Assembly: GCA_003116975.1 (NCBI GenBank)
Contig: BGKB01000153.1
Location: 96,616 to 160,615 of the forward strand
DNA from: Aurantiochytrium sp. KH105
Lineage: Eukaryota; Sar; Bigyra; Thraustochytrida; Thraustochytriidae
DNA: 64,000 nucleotides
Reading direction: 5' to 3'
Shown here: positions 60,972-64,000 of the stretch, one piece after another
Position numbering within the stretch: position 1 is the first letter of the stretch
How the letters are laid out: every line of letters starts with the position of its first letter
The notes under the pieces: generated by a model
Databases searched by the model: none
The model's input: only the letters and a program-made list of their open reading frames with translations
Told to the model about the DNA's origin: nothing
Position numbers and translations under genes: made by a program

Positions 60972-61444
60972 GGTATGCGATGGATCGGTGGGTTGCGCCC
61001 TGCCTCGGCTGGCGCAATTGTATTACCCACTCCAGGAGGCGGATGCGACCACGGTTTGGGGGACCGACCTTTCGAGAGCTTTCGCTTTGGCCAATGTGGA
61101 GTCCGTGGGTGGCGTCGCTGTTATGGCAGCGGCTGCGTGCTGGTTTTCAAGCAGGCCCGCGTCCTCGCGCGCGTGCGCTCGCGGGCTCTGCTTGTGCGGG
61201 TAAAGGTCTTCGTTGCCTCTTGATCACCAGCCACTCATTCGTTCCGGCCGCCTCGTTTTAATTTATGCGCGCGCGGCGTGGCCACTACGCGCGGGCGCGG
61301 GGCGGGGGCGGCGCGCCTCGCCCGCCCGCACTCCGGCTGGGCGCGCGGGGGAAAGGCGCCGGAAGGGGGGAGCCCGCGCAGGTGCGACCGCGCGGCGCCC
61401 GAGCGACCAAGCAAGCCAGCCGCTTGCTCTGCTTCTACTTTACT

Positions 61445-61445
<1 letters not shown>

Positions 61446-61476
<31 letters not shown>

Positions 61477-61984
61477 GCCTGTGCTTGTGCCTTCCTCGCC
61501 TCGCCTTGCCTGCTTGTCTGCTTGTCTGCCTCGCCCTTCTTCCTGGGCCCTGGCTTCCTGCTTTCCTGCTTTTCCTGCTTTGTTTTCTTTCTTTTCTTTT
61601 CCTCCTTTCTTTTCTCCTGCTTTCTTCCCTTCTTTCCCTTCTCCGCGGCGGCCTCGACTGTCTGCCCCGGCGGTCTGCGCGGCGCGGCGCTGCGTGCCTG
61701 CCTGCCTGCGTGCCTGCGCCTGCCTACGTGCCTGCTGCGCGTGCGCGCTGCAGAGCGCCCAGCCACCCGGCCAGCCAGCCAGCCAGCCAGCCACTCGGCC
61801 AGCTGCAGACCCTGCGCTGCGCGGCGCGGCGCGGCGCTGCGCTGCACTGCGCGGCGCGGCGCTGTGCTCCGCTGCTGCCCGCCCGCGAGCGCCGCCCGCC
61901 GCAGGCCGCGCGCGCCGAGGTCTCCGCGCCTGCCTCACGCACGCGCGCCCGCGCGCCTGCACGCACGCACGCACGCCCGCGGCC

Positions 61985-62015
<31 letters not shown>
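61446..62015. repeat. (CCTG)n to (ACGC)n microsatellite cluster
   Basis: (CCTG)n at about 61446-61475, CCAG units at about 61773-61795, GCGGCGC-rich block near 61820-61865, and (ACGC)n at about 61962-62015, all within 570 bp. Confidence 0.8.
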
Positions 62016-62754
62016 CGCTGCCTGCGTGGCTGAGCCGGCGCGCTTGGACTTCTGCGCGCCTCCCTTCTTCCCTCCCTCCCTCCCTCCCTCCCTCTCTCCC
62101 TCTCTCCTCTTTCCCCTTCCCTTCCCTGCTTGTCTCCCTCGTTCCCCTGCGGCCTGCTACCGCGGCCTCGTGCGCCGCTGCTCCCGCCTCTTCTTCTACT
62201 GCTGCTACTAGGCGCCTTTCCGCCTCCTGCCGTGCCACTTTGGCCGCGCCGAGTTACTAACTAGCCTCGGGCTAGGCCCAGTAGCGCGGCCGATCGGCCA
62301 GGCGCAGCGATCCTCGCGGCCGAGCGGCCTCCGCGTCCTGCTCGGGCGTGCCTGCGCCACAGTGCAGTGTGGCTGGCTGGCTGGCGGCGGAGCGGTGCGG
62401 CACAGAAGGCAGCGGCAGCGGCAGCCACAGCGAGCTCGCTGGCGAAGCTGGCTACGCAGGCGGCCACTTGCCGGGTGGCTGGGCTGGCTGGCTGGTGGGT
62501 GGGTGGGTGGCTGGCCGCAGGGGCCGCTCGCTGGTGGCTGGGTGGGTGGCTGGCTGGCTGGCTGCGGCGCAGACGTGCGGCGGGCAGCTGCAGCACGGAC
62601 GGACGGCGGGGCGGGCGCGAGTCTTGCCTGCCTTCTGCACCAGCTGCTGCTGCTTGCTTTGTGCCCTTATGTCTCGGTGCTACTACCACGGGTGGCTGGC
62701 ATGTAGCCTATGTTGTAGTAGTCGTGTGGCTGACTGTGCTACATGGCTGGATGG

Positions 62755-62776
62755 CTGACTGACTGACTGACTGACT
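62755..62776. repeat. (GACT)n array
   Basis: Five and a half GACT units after GGCT/GGTG-rich sequence. Confidence 0.85.
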
Positions 62777-63957
62777 GCCACAGTGGCCACCGGCGATGGC
62801 TTGGTGCTCTCGCATCGCGCATGGCTTGGCGGGCCATGCCGTGCGCTGTGCCGGAGCCACCGGCGCGAGACCGCTGCGCCCGAGATGCAGCTTGCTGCCC
62901 GGCAAGCGGCGCGGAGCGACGACCAAGGGGGCCGCGTCAGTCCTAGAGGTTCCCAAAGTGCTAATTAACACAGATGGTCCAGACGCACTAGATTTAGCAC
63001 CTTGGGGTACTATGAATATACTGACGAACGGCGACGACGATAACGATGACGCAAGGCACGGCCAGGATGGACGTGGTACGGCAGCGGCTGGTTCTTCCCC
63101 CCTCCCTCCCTCCCAAGCAGGCCGCAGCCCCGCGCAACCAATGGCTGGCTCAACAGACCTGTGCCGCGCGCGACATCGATCGAGGGTCAAGACCGACCGC
63201 CGCTGTCAGCCTGCCACCATGGCCACTACAGAGAGACTACGGCCTGAAGATCGCCCTTCTGGGACCTCGTTCTCTCTCAGGTTGATTCAGGCCTCGCCAG
63301 GCCAGACCCAAAAAAGGGAGAGGCTGCGAGCTGCCGGGCACAGGGGCCAGACTAGGCGAGGCCAGGCAGGTCCAGATTGCTGCCAAGGGCCGTGCCGCTC
63401 GCTGTTGCCGACTCGGCAGCTCCGCTGTGCCGCTCGCTCCAAGTCTGAGCTTTGCAGTGCGTGCAGTGCAGAGAGAGGCGTGACTTTTCCTGCTGCCTCC
63501 TTCGCCTCCCTTGTAGCACTCACTACCAGTACCAGTAGGAGGGGTGGGTTAGGAGTCCCGGCCTGGCCTCGTCTGTCTGGTCTGTCTTTTCGCCCAAAGC
63601 TGTGGTGCGGCTTGGCCTGGCACTGGCCTCGCGCCAGTGCGCAGAGCCGAGTACAGCACAGCGCGGAGCTGAGCGAAGTGCAGCGCAAAGAAGAGCCGAG
63701 CCGAGTCGAGCCGAGACGAGCCGAGCCAAGCTTGGACGAGCAGCCAGAAGCAGATCGCGACCCGAAAAACGCACAGAGGAATGAATGGATGGATAGCTTG
63801 ATCGATTTGGGGGATGGTTGCCTAGCTCGTGCCTTTGTATAGCCTCTACATAGAGATAGATTTCGCAGACACAACATAATTCATCGTTTGCAACCAACCT
63901 GCAGTGCAAGGAGAAAACCAATAATACGACGTTCGCATGTGCTGTCACTGTAGAAAT

Positions 63958-63994
63958 CCCCCCCCCCCCCCCCCCCCCCCCTCAAAAAAAAAAA
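63958..63994. repeat. C24 run followed by A11 run
   Basis: Homopolymer pair near the window end. A shorter C11-A7 pair lies at about 36368-36386, and the complementary T-then-G arrangement at about 39424-39446. Confidence 0.9.
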
Positions 63995-64000
63995 GAGTCC

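Larger units (their letters stand above)
60972..64000. other. 3 kb terminal spacer, microsatellite-rich
   Basis: No supportable gene. Holds (CCTG)n, (ACGC)n, CCCT-rich, (GGCT)/(GGTG) and (GACT)n arrays, and short GAGCC-type repeats at about 63690-63735. It ends with a 24-C run (63958-63981) followed by TC and an 11-A run. Frames of up to 348 codons are repeat shadows. Confidence 0.5.

Noticed and set aside
61213-62260. 331/332-codon plus frames
   Set aside because: Cys/Leu/Pro/Ala-rich shadows of CCTG, GCGC and ACGC arrays; no conserved feature.

Overview
The window is nuclear DNA of a unicellular eukaryote. Typical eukaryotic genes are present (DNA-PKcs, TFIIE-beta, CCT6, UBA5, BAP31, CDC6, DONSON, BFR1, a U-type cyclin). 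Most are uninterrupted, GC-rich reading frames with C- or G-ending codons, separated by very long spacers full of 3-9 bp tandem repeats. Few introns, a PIKK and the UFM1 pathway in one compact genome suggest a stramenopile of thraustochytrid type. That assignment is inference from style, at about 0.6 confidence. Two assembly marks are visible: a 19-N gap at 14592-14610 and one N at 56047.

Layout. 1-3411: 5' end of a DNA-PKcs-like gene (minus strand, running off the left edge) divergent from TFIIE-beta. 3412-8587: microsatellite spacer. 8588-10573: acetyl-CoA synthetase. 13492-14445: a two-exon bHLH-like gene (minus). 17557-20353: ACC-synthase-like aminotransferase divergent from a DUF4476-like protein. 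21165-29687: three diverged minus-strand paralogues of an undescribed acidic/basic protein family, spread through repeat-rich DNA. 31573-32250: BAP31-like ER protein. 32441-36297: DONSON and CDC6 head to head. 36812-38128: a transposase-derived CENP-B/pogo-type HTH protein with a PCNA-binding peptide at its N-terminus. 38383-39151: a damaged or spliced small gene beside a local duplication. 41307-46778: a giant internally repeated protein. 47433-51094: UBA5 convergent with a PIG3-type quinone reductase. 51841-53451: BFR1-like coiled-coil protein. 56848-58479: CCT zeta. 59754-60971: U-type cyclin with polyglutamine tail. 60972-64000: repeats.

How genes relate. DONSON and CDC6 act in successive steps of replicative helicase assembly and share one short promoter. 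The adjacent HTH protein carries a PIP box, so three neighbours may touch replication. DNA-PKcs (DNA repair) sits at the other end. UBA5 (UFMylation), BAP31 (ER membrane) and BFR1 (polysome/ER association in yeast) all bear on ER biology but are not contiguous. The least explained parts are the three-member paralogue family, the giant repeat protein and the dense, ever-changing microsatellite landscape between genes.
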